A stretch of DNA of 57,243 nt, taken from the NCBI GenBank assembly GCA_003023195.1, contig PXRX01000002.1, positions 2,583 to 59,825 on the forward strand, given 5' to 3'. Below, piece by piece: positions 17,648 to 25,475 of this stretch (positions are counted from its first letter, which is position 1; the number at the start of each line of letters is the position of its first letter). Origin of the DNA: Halobacteriales archaeon QS_8_69_26 (GTDB lineage: Archaea > Halobacteriota > Halobacteria > Halobacteriales > SW-7-71-33). The notes below the pieces were generated by a model. That model did not search any database. It was given only the letters and a program-made list of their open reading frames with translations, and was not told the DNA's origin. The position numbers and the translations under genes are program-made.

Positions 17648-18103
17648 GCTCGCAAGATTTGCCCACCCGTCGAATAAGGATAGCGGATCGGTCACGCGTC
17701 GCCGCCGTCTCCCACGCCACGCCGTGACGTCACAGGGGACGGCGATAGGGTCCGGTCGAGGCACACCGTCACGCCGGCGGGGGATGGTAGTGTCTCGGTC
17801 CGGGATCGGGCGATCCCAACCCCCGGGTGACTGGCGGTTCGGCGGGACCGTCGTCGGTACCGCGAAGTTCGTTCCTACCCCCTGACCAGTCGGAGTCTTC
17901 CAGTCCAGCGATCCGGATAAGCCGACCCTAGACGGCCGAATTTGGACCAGGATACCGGCGGACCGCGGAGGGATCGATACCGTATCACCGCCCTTATTTT
18001 CCCCTTCCCCCCGGTGGCATAAATTATATCATAAATAACTTATGGCCGATGTGTAAAAGGTCCGGGTGGATCGGTTTCCAACGGACTGCGGTTCATACAA
18101 CGA
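17648..18103. promoter_or_regulatory. Divergent promoter region of gdhB and the exported esterase
   Basis: This 456-bp gap has no gene. On the minus side a TATA-like CCTTATTCGA (about 17675-17684) serves gdhB. On the plus side the gap becomes AT-rich at 18018-18043 (ATAAATTATATCATAAATAA), a strong TATA region some 60-85 bp before the esterase ATG. A pyrimidine-rich run (TTATTTTCCCCTTCCCCCC) at 17993-18011 precedes it. The middle is GC-rich and featureless. Confidence 0.6.
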
Positions 18104-21100
18104 ATGAGTTCGGACAACTCGCGCGAGACGGTCGAGGAGCACGGACAGACGGGCGTATCCCGGCGCGACTTCGCCAGGGCGGCGGGCGCGACGGCACTGA
18201 TCGGTGGCCTCGCGACGGGCGGCGGGAGCGCCGACGGGACGTCGCCTGCCCGGGACCTCGCGGCACCGGGGGACGTTACACCGATCGGGGAGTCCTACAC
18301 CCCCGGGGAGTGGCTGACGATCGGCCCGTTCCAGTACCAGCGACGCGATACATCGGTCGGGTCGCTGTTCCCACTCGGCGGATCGGACGACGTTTCGGAG
18401 GGACAGGTGGCTCCCTCGTCGGCGGGAGAACTCCAGTCGGCGTTCGCCGGCGGGAGCGAACTGACCTGGGAACGGGTGACGGCCAGTGGATCGACCGTCG
18501 GCTTCCCACAGGCCCTCGATGAGATAGACCCGACCGGCGGCGACCTGACACCCCTGACCAACGTCCTTGGCACCTCGCCCGGCCTGTTCGACGACGTCCA
18601 GGACTGGTTCGGGGTCGGCGGTGCGCTGTACGGCAAGGGGTATGCCTTCACCACATTCGAGGTGGACGGCCCGAAGCGGGCGGTCCTGGAGACGGACTCG
18701 ACGGTGTGGCTCAACGGGCACAAGCACGAGGAGAGTCCGAAGGGCGTCGTCCTCCGGGACGGCACGAACTACCTGCTGGCGAGTACGTTCCTCTTCTTCG
18801 GGTTCAGCGGATCCGTGAGCATCGAGTTCCGGCCGCCGCGGGCGCCCGTCGAGGTGAACGACCCCGACCCGTTCCGGGGGATCCCACAGAACGTCGTCGC
18901 GCCGGACCTCCAGGTGGGCGAGGAGACGGACCTGCCGGCCTCGGTCCGGGTGACGAACACGACGGCCGAACCCGTCTCCGATGCCACGCTGACCTTCGCC
19001 CCCGAGAGCGACCATCTCGTCGAACAGGAGGTCGACGTCGACCCGCCGCTGGCACCGTTCGAGACCCGGCGGATCAACACCCGCGTGCAGACGAGCGGTG
19101 GCGCCTCCACCCAGGGTGAGGGCGGAAATGGCCCGGGCGCCCTCGGGAAAGGCGCGAAGGACGACGCCCGGACCGGCACCGACCGCTCGGAGGTCCCGGC
19201 GCGGTCGCTGACGACCGTGCCGCCCGGGGACGGCGTCGACGCCCGCCGGGAGGCCGAGGCGGTGAAATCGACGGCCGACGGCCCGGAGACGCGGACCCTG
19301 GTGACCGAGCGTGACGTCCTCGACGTCGTCGTCCGCGCGAGCGTGGCCGGCCAGAGCGACGAGCAGTCGGTCGAACTCCGGGTCGCCGACGAGGACGCCA
19401 ACCGCATCATGACCACCTTCGAGTCGGCGGTGGACGGGAGCGTCCAGTACTTCACCTACCGGCTCCCCGCGAACGTCGAGTCGAGTTCCGGCCCCTACGA
19501 CGCCGTCTTCTCGCTGCACGGCGCCAACGTCAACTCCTGGAACCAGGCCGGCGCCAACCTCCCCCGCGACGACGCCTACGTCGTCGCCCCCGACGCCCGG
19601 GGTCCCGTCAACTACGACCACGAGGACCTCGGTCGGATCGACGACCTGGAGGCCCTGGACGTCGCGCTGGAGCGGTTCGACATCGACGAGAACCGGGTCT
19701 ACATCTCGGGCCACTCGATGGGCGGGCACGGCACCTGGCACGTCGGCCTCACCAACAGCGAGCGGTTCGCGGCGATGGCCCCCTCCGCCGGGTGGACCGA
19801 CCACGAGACCTACATCACGACGGTGTGGGGTCGCGACAAACTCCACACCTTCCCGGGGCTGAAGGCGGTCAAGGAGACGGCACTCCAGAAGAACCTCGCG
19901 ATGCCCAAGACCGAGAACGTCCGGGACGGCAACACCCCCATCTTCGTGCTCCAGGGCGGGAAGGACACCTCGGTGCCGTCCATCCAGCCCCGGAGCTACG
20001 TCCGGACGCTCCGGAACAGGGGACTCGACGTGGACGGCGAGGTCGGGCGGCGCCACCGCGTCACCCCCGACGACACCGACGTCGCCTACCTGGAGGTCCC
20101 CGGCCAGGGCCACTACTGGGACGACGGGATCGGTCCCGGCACCGACACCGTCAACCACCCCGACATGTTCGAGTTCGTCCGGTCGGCGGAGAACGACCCC
20201 TACCCCGAGGAGGTCACGCTATTCACCACGAACCTCCGGGTCGAGGACTCGAAGCACTGGGTGACCGTCCGCGAACAGGAACAGGTCCACGCCCCGACGA
20301 AGGTCCACGCCCGCGTCACCTCCGGCGGGATCGACCTGGAGACCGAGAACGTCGCGCAACTGGAGGTCGACACCCGGGTCCTCGGTGAGGCCGACACTGC
20401 CGCCCACCGACGGGTGCGCGCCGGGGGCGATACCGCGCGTCTCCCCGGTCGGGGCACGGCCGTCGTCGACCTCACCGGCGGTGGCGTCTCCGCCCGGCCC
20501 GCGAACGCCGGCGACCCGAACCGGCCCCGGACCAAGGACGCCGACCAGTACGGGCCGATGAAGGAGGTCCACCATGACCCCTACCGCCTGGTCTACGGCA
20601 CGCAGGGCTCGGATGCCGAAACCGCGATGAACCGGAACCTCGCGAACATTCGGTCGGGTCGCCTGGTCAGCCGGGCGCGGGCCCCGGCGACCGTCGTCCC
20701 CGACACGGCCGTCGACCGGGAGACGGTGGCGGAGTACAACCTCGTGCTGTTCGGTCGGCCGTCCTCCAACGCCGTGTACGGGACGATGGCGAACTCGTTC
20801 CCGGTGAAGGTCCGCGACGGCGAGGTCCGGATCCGCGACCAGTCCTGGACCGGCGACCTGGCGGTCTCGTTCCTCTACCCGAACCCCCGGAACGAGGACA
20901 GACTGGTCCAGGTCGAGACGGGCACGTCGATGGCGGGCGCCCGCCTGACCCGGGTCCGCGACTGGACGCCCACCCAGACCGCCGCCGCCGACTACATGGT
21001 CTTCGACGAGTCGGTCCGGTACCAGAAGTGGAACGCCTGCCTCGCGGCCGGCTACTTCGACAAGCACTGGAACGTCGACGAGTCGCTGAGCTACCACCGG

Positions 21101-21115
21101 ACCGTCGACCGGTAA
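18104..21115 (+). CDS. Large Tat-exported alpha/beta-hydrolase (esterase/peptidase-like)
   Basis: This is a 1003-residue secreted protein. The Tat signal SRRDFARAAGATALIGG (Arg20-Arg21) is followed by ~420 residues of beta-rich sequence. These include an Ig-like stretch (SVRVTNTTAEPVSDATLTF) and a disordered Gly/Thr/Arg segment around 340-390. The hydrolase domain spans about 440-690: nucleophile Ser538 in GHSMGGHGTW, Asp621 in GGKDTSVP and His670 in GQGHYWDD form a credible triad of the PHB-depolymerase/feruloyl-esterase/prolyl-oligopeptidase type. A third, beta-rich part of ~300 residues follows. Substrate is unknown; an extracellular polymer or peptide is plausible. It is monocistronic and preceded by a strong TATA region. 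Confidence 0.85.
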   Translation: MSSDNSRETVEEHGQTGVSRRDFARAAGATALIGGLATGGGSADGTSPARDLAAPGDVTPIGESYTPGEWLTIGPFQYQRRDTSVGSLFPLGGSDDVSEGQVAPSSAGELQSAFAGGSELTWERVTASGSTVGFPQALDEIDPTGGDLTPLTNVLGTSPGLFDDVQDWFGVGGALYGKGYAFTTFEVDGPKRAVLETDSTVWLNGHKHEESPKGVVLRDGTNYLLASTFLFFGFSGSVSIEFRPPRAPVEVNDPDPFRGIPQNVVAPDLQVGEETDLPASVRVTNTTAEPVSDATLTFAPESDHLVEQEVDVDPPLAPFETRRINTRVQTSGGASTQGEGGNGPGALGKGAKDDARTGTDRSEVPARSLTTVPPGDGVDARREAEAVKSTADGPETRTLVTERDVLDVVVRASVAGQSDEQSVELRVADEDANRIMTTFESAVDGSVQYFTYRLPANVESSSGPYDAVFSLHGANVNSWNQAGANLPRDDAYVVAPDARGPVNYDHEDLGRIDDLEALDVALERFDIDENRVYISGHSMGGHGTWHVGLTNSERFAAMAPSAGWTDHETYITTVWGRDKLHTFPGLKAVKETALQKNLAMPKTENVRDGNTPIFVLQGGKDTSVPSIQPRSYVRTLRNRGLDVDGEVGRRHRVTPDDTDVAYLEVPGQGHYWDDGIGPGTDTVNHPDMFEFVRSAENDPYPEEVTLFTTNLRVEDSKHWVTVREQEQVHAPTKVHARVTSGGIDLETENVAQLEVDTRVLGEADTAAHRRVRAGGDTARLPGRGTAVVDLTGGGVSARPANAGDPNRPRTKDADQYGPMKEVHHDPYRLVYGTQGSDAETAMNRNLANIRSGRLVSRARAPATVVPDTAVDRETVAEYNLVLFGRPSSNAVYGTMANSFPVKVRDGEVRIRDQSWTGDLAVSFLYPNPRNEDRLVQVETGTSMAGARLTRVRDWTPTQTAAADYMVFDESVRYQKWNACLAAGYFDKHWNVDESLSYHRTVDR

Positions 21116-21137
21116 GGATCCCTGTCGCGGCGGTTCC

Positions 21138-21677
21138 CTACGGGTCCTCGCCGGCCTCGCCGGCCTTCGCGGTCTCCCCAGACGGCGTGATCGGTGCGTC
21201 CTGGCCGTCCGTCCGTCCCAGTCGGCCCGCCGCCGAGGTCAGGTTACCGTCCGCCGCCCGGGTGATCCCGGCCGCCGCGAGTCCCTGCCGTGGCATGTTG
21301 TTGTAGACGGTCTCGTGATCCCCCGGTCGGACGCGGTAGGTCTCGTGCCAGATGCCGACCCCGCCGGAGTCCGCGACCTGGGTGTTGTACTCCACCCACG
21401 CCGGGTGGTGTTCGCCCTCCGGGTCCTGCGCGTAGGCCCGCAGCGACTCGAAGCCCTCCCAGTACTGGATCACCGTGACCCCCCGCCAGGAGACGGTCGT
21501 CCGCGATTCCAGGAGCCCGGCCCGGTCGCGGGACCGGATCTCTCGGAGCATCCTGGGCATCGCCAGGAACACCGGCAGCCACTCGTGGACCCGCCAGAGG
21601 GCGTTGATCCGCATCCCGATGAGGAAGACGACGAACTCCTCGTCGAGTTCGGCGGTGTACCGGCCGTCGTCGCTCAC
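21138..21677 (-). CDS. DUF4188 family protein
   Basis: This is a 179-residue protein. Its core has IGMRINALWRVHEWLPVFLA, RGVTVIQYWEGFESL and GIWHETYRVRPGDHETVYNN, the three conserved blocks of DUF4188. This is a dimeric alpha-beta-barrel-like family related to heme-dependent aldoxime dehydratases and small monooxygenases. A ~35-residue disordered tail follows. It overlaps the SHOCT gene by 4 bp (ATGA) and lies downstream of it, so both are expressed from the promoter facing the TetR gene. A role in handling a small toxic compound sensed by TetR is an inference from context. Confidence 0.85.
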   Translation of the reverse strand: MSDDGRYTAELDEEFVVFLIGMRINALWRVHEWLPVFLAMPRMLREIRSRDRAGLLESRTTVSWRGVTVIQYWEGFESLRAYAQDPEGEHHPAWVEYNTQVADSGGVGIWHETYRVRPGDHETVYNNMPRQGLAAAGITRAADGNLTSAAGRLGRTDGQDAPITPSGETAKAGEAGEDP

Positions 21678-22012
21678 TTGCGGTCCTCCGTCGCGAGGAC
21701 CGTCTCGACTCGCTCCTCTAACTCGCCCTCGTCCAGCTCGCCGCGGGCGTAGCGCTCGCGCAGGGTCGAGAGCGCGCTCTCGGCGTCCTCCTCCGCCGCA
21801 TCGTCCCCAACGGTGTCGTCGTGGGCCTGGTCACCACTCGACGCGTAGGCCGCGAGGCCCGTGGCGAGTGGCATCACCCCGCCGAACCCCACCGGGAACG
21901 CCACCCAGAAGGCCTCCACGCCCAGCGCCATGGCGCCGAACGCTACCGCCAGAGTCAGTACCGTGACCGTCGAGGCGACCAGGCCCACGAGGGGACCGGG
22001 ATCGCCGTCCAT
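21674..22012 (-). CDS. Small membrane protein with SHOCT domain
   Basis: This is a 112-residue protein with two hydrophobic segments, VGLVASTVTVLTLAVAFGAM and FWVAFPVGFGGVMPLATGLA (about 8-55). A short acidic linker leads to a C-terminal SHOCT domain (LRERYARGELDEGELEERVE). The ATG at 22012 is preferred; a GTG at 22033 in frame adds seven residues (VNANGFD) and is an alternative. SHOCT domains occur on many membrane proteins and may mediate oligomerisation. It is the first gene of a two-gene unit with DUF4188 and is divergent from tetR. Confidence 0.78.
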   Translation of the reverse strand: MDGDPGPLVGLVASTVTVLTLAVAFGAMALGVEAFWVAFPVGFGGVMPLATGLAAYASSGDQAHDDTVGDDAAEEDAESALSTLRERYARGELDEGELEERVETVLATEDRK

Positions 22013-22070
22013 ATCGAAGCCGTTCGCGTTCACGGTTGGAGATATGCTGTCGGTGAACTTAAGATTTATG

Positions 22071-22084
22071 AGTAAGTACTTACT
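22071..22084. promoter_or_regulatory. Perfect 14-bp palindrome, likely TetR operator
   Basis: AGTAAGTACTTACT is a perfect inverted repeat between the divergent SHOCT/DUF4188 and tetR genes. It abuts the TATA-like AAGATTTATG (about 22061-22070), usable in either direction, and lies about 45-60 bp from both starts. This is the place and form expected for an operator through which the TetR protein represses itself and the divergent pair. Confidence 0.75.
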
Positions 22085-22129
22085 TAGAAGTTCGGTGGGT
22101 TCTTGTCCCCCGCCACCGACCGTCCGACG

Positions 22130-22786
22130 ATGGCCGACGGATCCGACCCCGGAACCGCCGACGAGGACGAGGGAGCGGTGCCGGCGGCGGCCCGCGAGGA
22201 GGTGGTCGAGTCGGTCCGCCGGGCGCTGGCGAAACACGGCTACGCGGACCTGACGACCGCCAAGGTGGCCGCCGAGTCCGAGAAGAGCGAGGCGTTCTTC
22301 TTCTACCACTACGACACGAAAGACGACCTGATACTGGCCTTCGTCGACTGGGCGGCCGACCGGCTCACCCGGCGGCTGTCTGACCTCGACGGCGAGGACC
22401 CCGTCGTGCGACTCTACGCCGCCTGCGAGGTACTGCTGGGCGACTACGAGGACGAGACGTCCCGTGGGATCAACGTCGCGATGATGGAACTGCTCTCGCA
22501 CGCCCCGCACGAACCGGCGTTCCGAGAGCGCCTGGAACGCTACGAGCGCGGTGTCCTGGACGACCTGGCAGGGATCCTCCGGGACGGGGTCGATGCCGGG
22601 CAGTTCCGCGAGGTGGACCCGGAGTCGACCGCCGCGTTCCTGCTGATGGCCACCGACGGGACGGCCGGTGCGGTGATGGCGCTGGGCATGACCGACGTCG
22701 ACGCCGGGGTTCGCGAGGGGTTGTTCGACTACCTCGAACGCTCGGTGCTCGCGCCGGGCGTCTCGCCCCCGGAAGGGTATCGCTGA
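22130..22786 (+). CDS. TetR/AcrR family transcriptional regulator
   Basis: This is a 218-residue regulator. The HTH covers about 24-66, with the signature LTTAKVAAESEKSEAFFFYH and then YDTKDDLILAF. The C-terminal helical domain is ligand-binding and contains the stretch DPESTAAFLLMATDGTAGAV. The ATG at 22130 is chosen; a TTG at 22103 in frame would add nine residues. The N-terminus before the HTH is acidic, as usual in haloarchaea. The 14-bp palindrome upstream suggests autorepression and control of the divergent SHOCT-DUF4188 pair. The inducer is unknown. Confidence 0.88.
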   Translation: MADGSDPGTADEDEGAVPAAAREEVVESVRRALAKHGYADLTTAKVAAESEKSEAFFFYHYDTKDDLILAFVDWAADRLTRRLSDLDGEDPVVRLYAACEVLLGDYEDETSRGINVAMMELLSHAPHEPAFRERLERYERGVLDDLAGILRDGVDAGQFREVDPESTAAFLLMATDGTAGAVMALGMTDVDAGVREGLFDYLERSVLAPGVSPPEGYR

Positions 22787-22819
22787 GTCCGGTCGGGCGC
22801 ACCGGTCGGTTCCCCGGAC

Positions 22820-23692
22820 CTACTCGGACCCGTCCTCGCCGTCGACCCCGGCCGCCCGGGCCCGCCGCATCACCCGTTCGGCCTGGGCGATCAGGGGTGC
22901 GTCCACCATTTCGTCGTCGACGCGGAAGACGCCGCGGTCCTCCTCGTCGGCCCGGTCGCGTGCGTCGAGCACCTTCCGGGCCCACTCCACCCGTTCGGGG
23001 TCCGGCGTGTAGGCGTCGTTGATCACGTCGACCTGTGCGGGGTGGATGGCCATCTTCCCGTCGTACCCCAGTTGCCGGGCGAACGCGGCGTCCTCGCGCA
23101 GGCCCTCGCGGTCCTCGATGTCGGTGTGGAGGGTGTCGATGGCGTCGACGCCGGCCGCGGCGGCGGCGAGGACCACCCGTTCCCGGGCGTAGAGGACCTC
23201 GTTCCCCTCGTCGGTGCGGGTGGCTCCGAGGTCCGCGGCCAGGTCCTCGGCGCCGAACGCGAGGACGTCGGTCGGCTTCAGGTCCGCGATGTCGTCGGCG
23301 TTCTGGACGCCGCGGGCCGTCTCGACCAGCGCGAACACTGCCAGGTCGTCGGCGTCGTGTTCCGCCAGCAGGTACGACAGCGTCCGGACGTCCTCGGCGC
23401 GGTCGGCCTTCGGGAGCATCACGGCGTCCGGGCGGGCGTCGCCAGCGAGCACCGCGTCCAGGTCGTCGTCGATGGTCCGTTCGTCGGGGTTGACCCGCAC
23501 GCAGACTTCGGGGTCGGGATCGAACGAGGGATCGTTCAGCACCTCCCGCACTGCCGTCCGGGCCTCGTCCTTCCGTTCGGGTGCGACGGCGTCTTCCAGG
23601 TCGAACACCACCACGTCGGCTCCCGATTCCGGTGCCTTCCGGAGCATCTCCGGGCGGTCGCCCGGCGAGAACAGCACGCTTCGTCGAGCCAT
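22820..23692 (-). CDS. HpcH/HpaI aldolase family, CitE-like CoA-ester lyase
   Basis: This is a 290-residue TIM-barrel lyase of the CitE/malyl-CoA lyase group. The start MARRSVLFSPGDRPEML at 23692 is the standard family start. Hallmarks are VVFDLEDAVAPERKDEAR, CVRVNP, VMLPKADRAEDV, ALVETARGV with the metal-binding Glu, LAFGAEDLAADLG and GYDGKMAIHPAQ. Such enzymes cleave or form bonds between glyoxylate or oxaloacetate and acyl-CoA (malyl-, methylmalyl- or citryl-CoA). In haloarchaea, family members act as malate synthase-like or beta-methylmalyl-CoA lyase enzymes; which applies here cannot be read from the sequence. It is convergent with tetR, 34 bp between stops. Confidence 0.85.
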   Translation of the reverse strand: MARRSVLFSPGDRPEMLRKAPESGADVVVFDLEDAVAPERKDEARTAVREVLNDPSFDPDPEVCVRVNPDERTIDDDLDAVLAGDARPDAVMLPKADRAEDVRTLSYLLAEHDADDLAVFALVETARGVQNADDIADLKPTDVLAFGAEDLAADLGATRTDEGNEVLYARERVVLAAAAAGVDAIDTLHTDIEDREGLREDAAFARQLGYDGKMAIHPAQVDVINDAYTPDPERVEWARKVLDARDRADEEDRGVFRVDDEMVDAPLIAQAERVMRRARAAGVDGEDGSE

Positions 23693-23775
23693 GTCCGGGC
23701 CTGGACACCCGGGGAGCAAAAGCCCACGGGAGTCCCGGGACTGGATGGCCGTCAGTGACCGGTCCAGCCGCCGAG

Positions 23776-23822
23776 ACTAATCAGTTAGTTATTATTTACA
23801 TTAAACTTTAAATGATTATTCG
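23776..23822. promoter_or_regulatory. AT-rich divergent promoter with TAATCA...TGATTA inverted repeat
   Basis: A very AT-rich island in GC-rich surroundings lies between the CitE-like gene and the HTH membrane regulator. TAATCA at 23778-23783 and TGATTA at 23813-23818 form an inverted repeat around TTATTTACATTAAACTTTAA, which holds the TATA element(s). The flanking dyad could be an operator for the regulator encoded 80 bp to the right. Confidence 0.55.
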
Positions 23823-23897
23823 ATCCGCCCTAAGGGGTCGAGGAACTAACGCCTTCTAGGATGGCTGTCGGTGGGTCACGACCGCGGAGGGGGTGCC

Positions 23898-24473
23898 ATG
23901 AACGTGGGGATCGGGTCGTCGGCTAGCGGGTTCGACGACCTCTCGCGGAGCGAGGTCTTCGCACTGCTAGGCAACGAACGACGGCGGTACCTGGTCCAGT
24001 ACATGACCAGCGTGGACCCGCCTGTCGAACTGGGAGAACTGGCGACGCGCATCGCCGCGAGGGAGCACGGGATCGCGGTCGCCCGGGTGAGTTCCTGCCA
24101 GCGAAAGCGCGTCTACACCACGCTCCAGCAACTCCACCTGCCCAAACTGGACGAGGCAGGGATCGTCGACTACGACGCCGACCGGGGACTGGTCGACCGC
24201 ACGGAACGGACCGACGACCTGGCGGTCTACCTGGAGGTCGTCCCCGACGAGGAGTTCCCCTGGCGGGAGTACTACCTCGCGCTGGGTGCCGTGTTCGCCG
24301 GCGTCACCGCCGCGCTCTGGGTCGGGGTGTACCCGCCCACCCTCCTGTCGACGCTCGGGTGGGCCACCGTCCTGTCGGTCCTACTGACGGCCTCCGCCGC
24401 CGTCCAGGTCCTCCGCCAGCGTCGGACCCGGCTCTCGGCGGCGGAGTTCGGTCCGGATCCAGAGGAGGAGTGA
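23898..24473 (+). CDS. HTH regulator with C-terminal TM segments (DUF7344-like)
   Basis: This is a 191-residue protein. A winged-helix domain (LSRSEVFALLGNERRRYLVQ, then CQRKRVYTTLQQLHLPKLDE and GIVDYD) occupies about 15-105. It matches the haloarchaeal family that begins with LxNxRRRxxL. After residue 120 come two TM helices (YYLALGAVFAGVTAALWVGV and WATVLSVLLTASAAVQVL). A membrane-bound DNA-binding regulator is suggested. The ATG at 23898 is used; GTG at 23871 would add MGHDRGGGA. The AT-rich dyad promoter upstream may be its own control site. Confidence 0.78.
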   Translation: MNVGIGSSASGFDDLSRSEVFALLGNERRRYLVQYMTSVDPPVELGELATRIAAREHGIAVARVSSCQRKRVYTTLQQLHLPKLDEAGIVDYDADRGLVDRTERTDDLAVYLEVVPDEEFPWREYYLALGAVFAGVTAALWVGVYPPTLLSTLGWATVLSVLLTASAAVQVLRQRRTRLSAAEFGPDPEEE

Positions 24474-24507
24474 GCGGGAGCGGCCCCGCGGTTCACTCCC
24501 TGATCCA

Positions 24508-24660
24508 GGCGAGGACCGAGCGGCCCTGTGGTCCACCCGGGCTCCCGGCGAGGACTGAGCGGCCCTGTGGTCCACCCGGGTTCCCGGCGAGGAGTGAGCC
24601 GGCCGACAGTTCCCCCGGGATCCCGGGGAGGACTGGGGCAGCCAGCGATTCCCCGGCGGG
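24508..24660. repeat. Decaying 39-bp tandem repeat
   Basis: Units start at 24508, 24547, 24586 and 24625 (period 39). The first two are nearly identical, with the core GAGCGGCCCTGTGGTCCACC; the third and fourth are progressively degraded, and a trace of a fifth is seen near 24655. The period is a multiple of 3, but no convincing protein is encoded. It fills the gap between the HTH membrane regulator and the AhpD-like gene. Confidence 0.8.
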
Positions 24661-24713
24661 ATTCAGTTCTAGCGGCACACCTTTGCTCCCGGGGTCGGAT
24701 CCTCCGCCCGGAC

Positions 24714-25316
24714 ATGGCTCACGTCGACTCGCTCCCGGAGGACGCGACCCCCGAACTGGCCGAGGACTTCGAGACGTTCGAGGACATTCTCGGGTTCGTG
24801 CCGAACAGCCTGCTCACCATGCAACGCAAGCCCGCGGTCGTCGAGGGGTTCCAGGCCCTCACCGAGGCGGTGATGGAGGAGGCCGACGAGGTCGACCCGG
24901 GCTTCAAGCGCCTGGCCGCGCACATGTCCAGTCACGCCGCGGGCTGCCAGTACTGCGAGGCGCACTCGCTGATCGCGGCCGACCTCAACGGGGTCAGCCA
25001 GGAGAAGATCGACACCCTCTGGGACTACAGGGAGAGCGACCTCTACACCGAGAAGGAGCGTGCCGGCCTGGACTTCGCCCTCGCCGCGGGCCAGGTCCCC
25101 AACGAGGTGGACGAGGAGATCATGGCGGCGATGCGCGAGCACTGGACCGACGACGAGATCGTCGAACTGCTCGCGGCGATCAGCCTCTACGGCTTCCTGA
25201 ACCGGTGGAACGACACGATGGCGACGGAACTGGAGAACGTCCCGCGCGAGGTGGGCGAGCGAGTGCTCTCGGACCGGGGCTGGGACGGGGGCGAGCACGT
25301 CCCCGACGAGGACTGA
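24714..25316 (+). CDS. Carboxymuconolactone decarboxylase/AhpD-like protein
   Basis: This is a 200-residue all-helical protein of the CMD/AhpD superfamily (peroxidase-related). The redox motif Cys78-x2-Cys81-x2-His84 (GCQYCEAH) is intact, preceded by LAAHMSSHAA. The second half contains LDFALAAGQVPNEVDEE and ISLYGFLNRWNDTMATEL, as in related proteins. AhpD-type enzymes use the two Cys for disulfide chemistry in peroxide defence. ATG at 24714 is the first in-frame start giving the family N-terminus. A TTACNGTAA element lies between it and the next gene. Confidence 0.85.
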   Translation: MAHVDSLPEDATPELAEDFETFEDILGFVPNSLLTMQRKPAVVEGFQALTEAVMEEADEVDPGFKRLAAHMSSHAAGCQYCEAHSLIAADLNGVSQEKIDTLWDYRESDLYTEKERAGLDFALAAGQVPNEVDEEIMAAMREHWTDDEIVELLAAISLYGFLNRWNDTMATELENVPREVGERVLSDRGWDGGEHVPDED

Positions 25317-25396
25317 TCGCCGGGTGCGACCCCGGAGACAGCCGGCGAGATCCGGTCGGGTGGCCTGTCGGCTGGCGGGATCCCGTTCTCCGGAGT

Positions 25397-25416
25397 TTAC
25401 AGTAATCTTACTGTAA
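25397..25416. promoter_or_regulatory. TTACNGTAA double palindrome
   Basis: TTACAGTAATCTTACTGTAA has two perfect TTACNGTAA half-sites, 11 bp apart, and forms a nearly perfect 20-bp dyad. It lies 81 bp after the AhpD-like gene and 60 bp before the HypE-like gene, whose promoter would be immediately downstream. It is one of the two best copies in the window (the other is at 47651). Confidence 0.78.
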
Positions 25417-25475
25417 CACTCAGTAGTACGGGTGTCCGGGGAAACCCATTTTCACCGCCGCGCACAGGTGGTGGT

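Noticed and set aside
18029..20158. 709-residue minus-strand frame opposite the exported esterase
   Set aside because: Antisense shadow; the plus strand has the Tat signal, catalytic triad and promoter.
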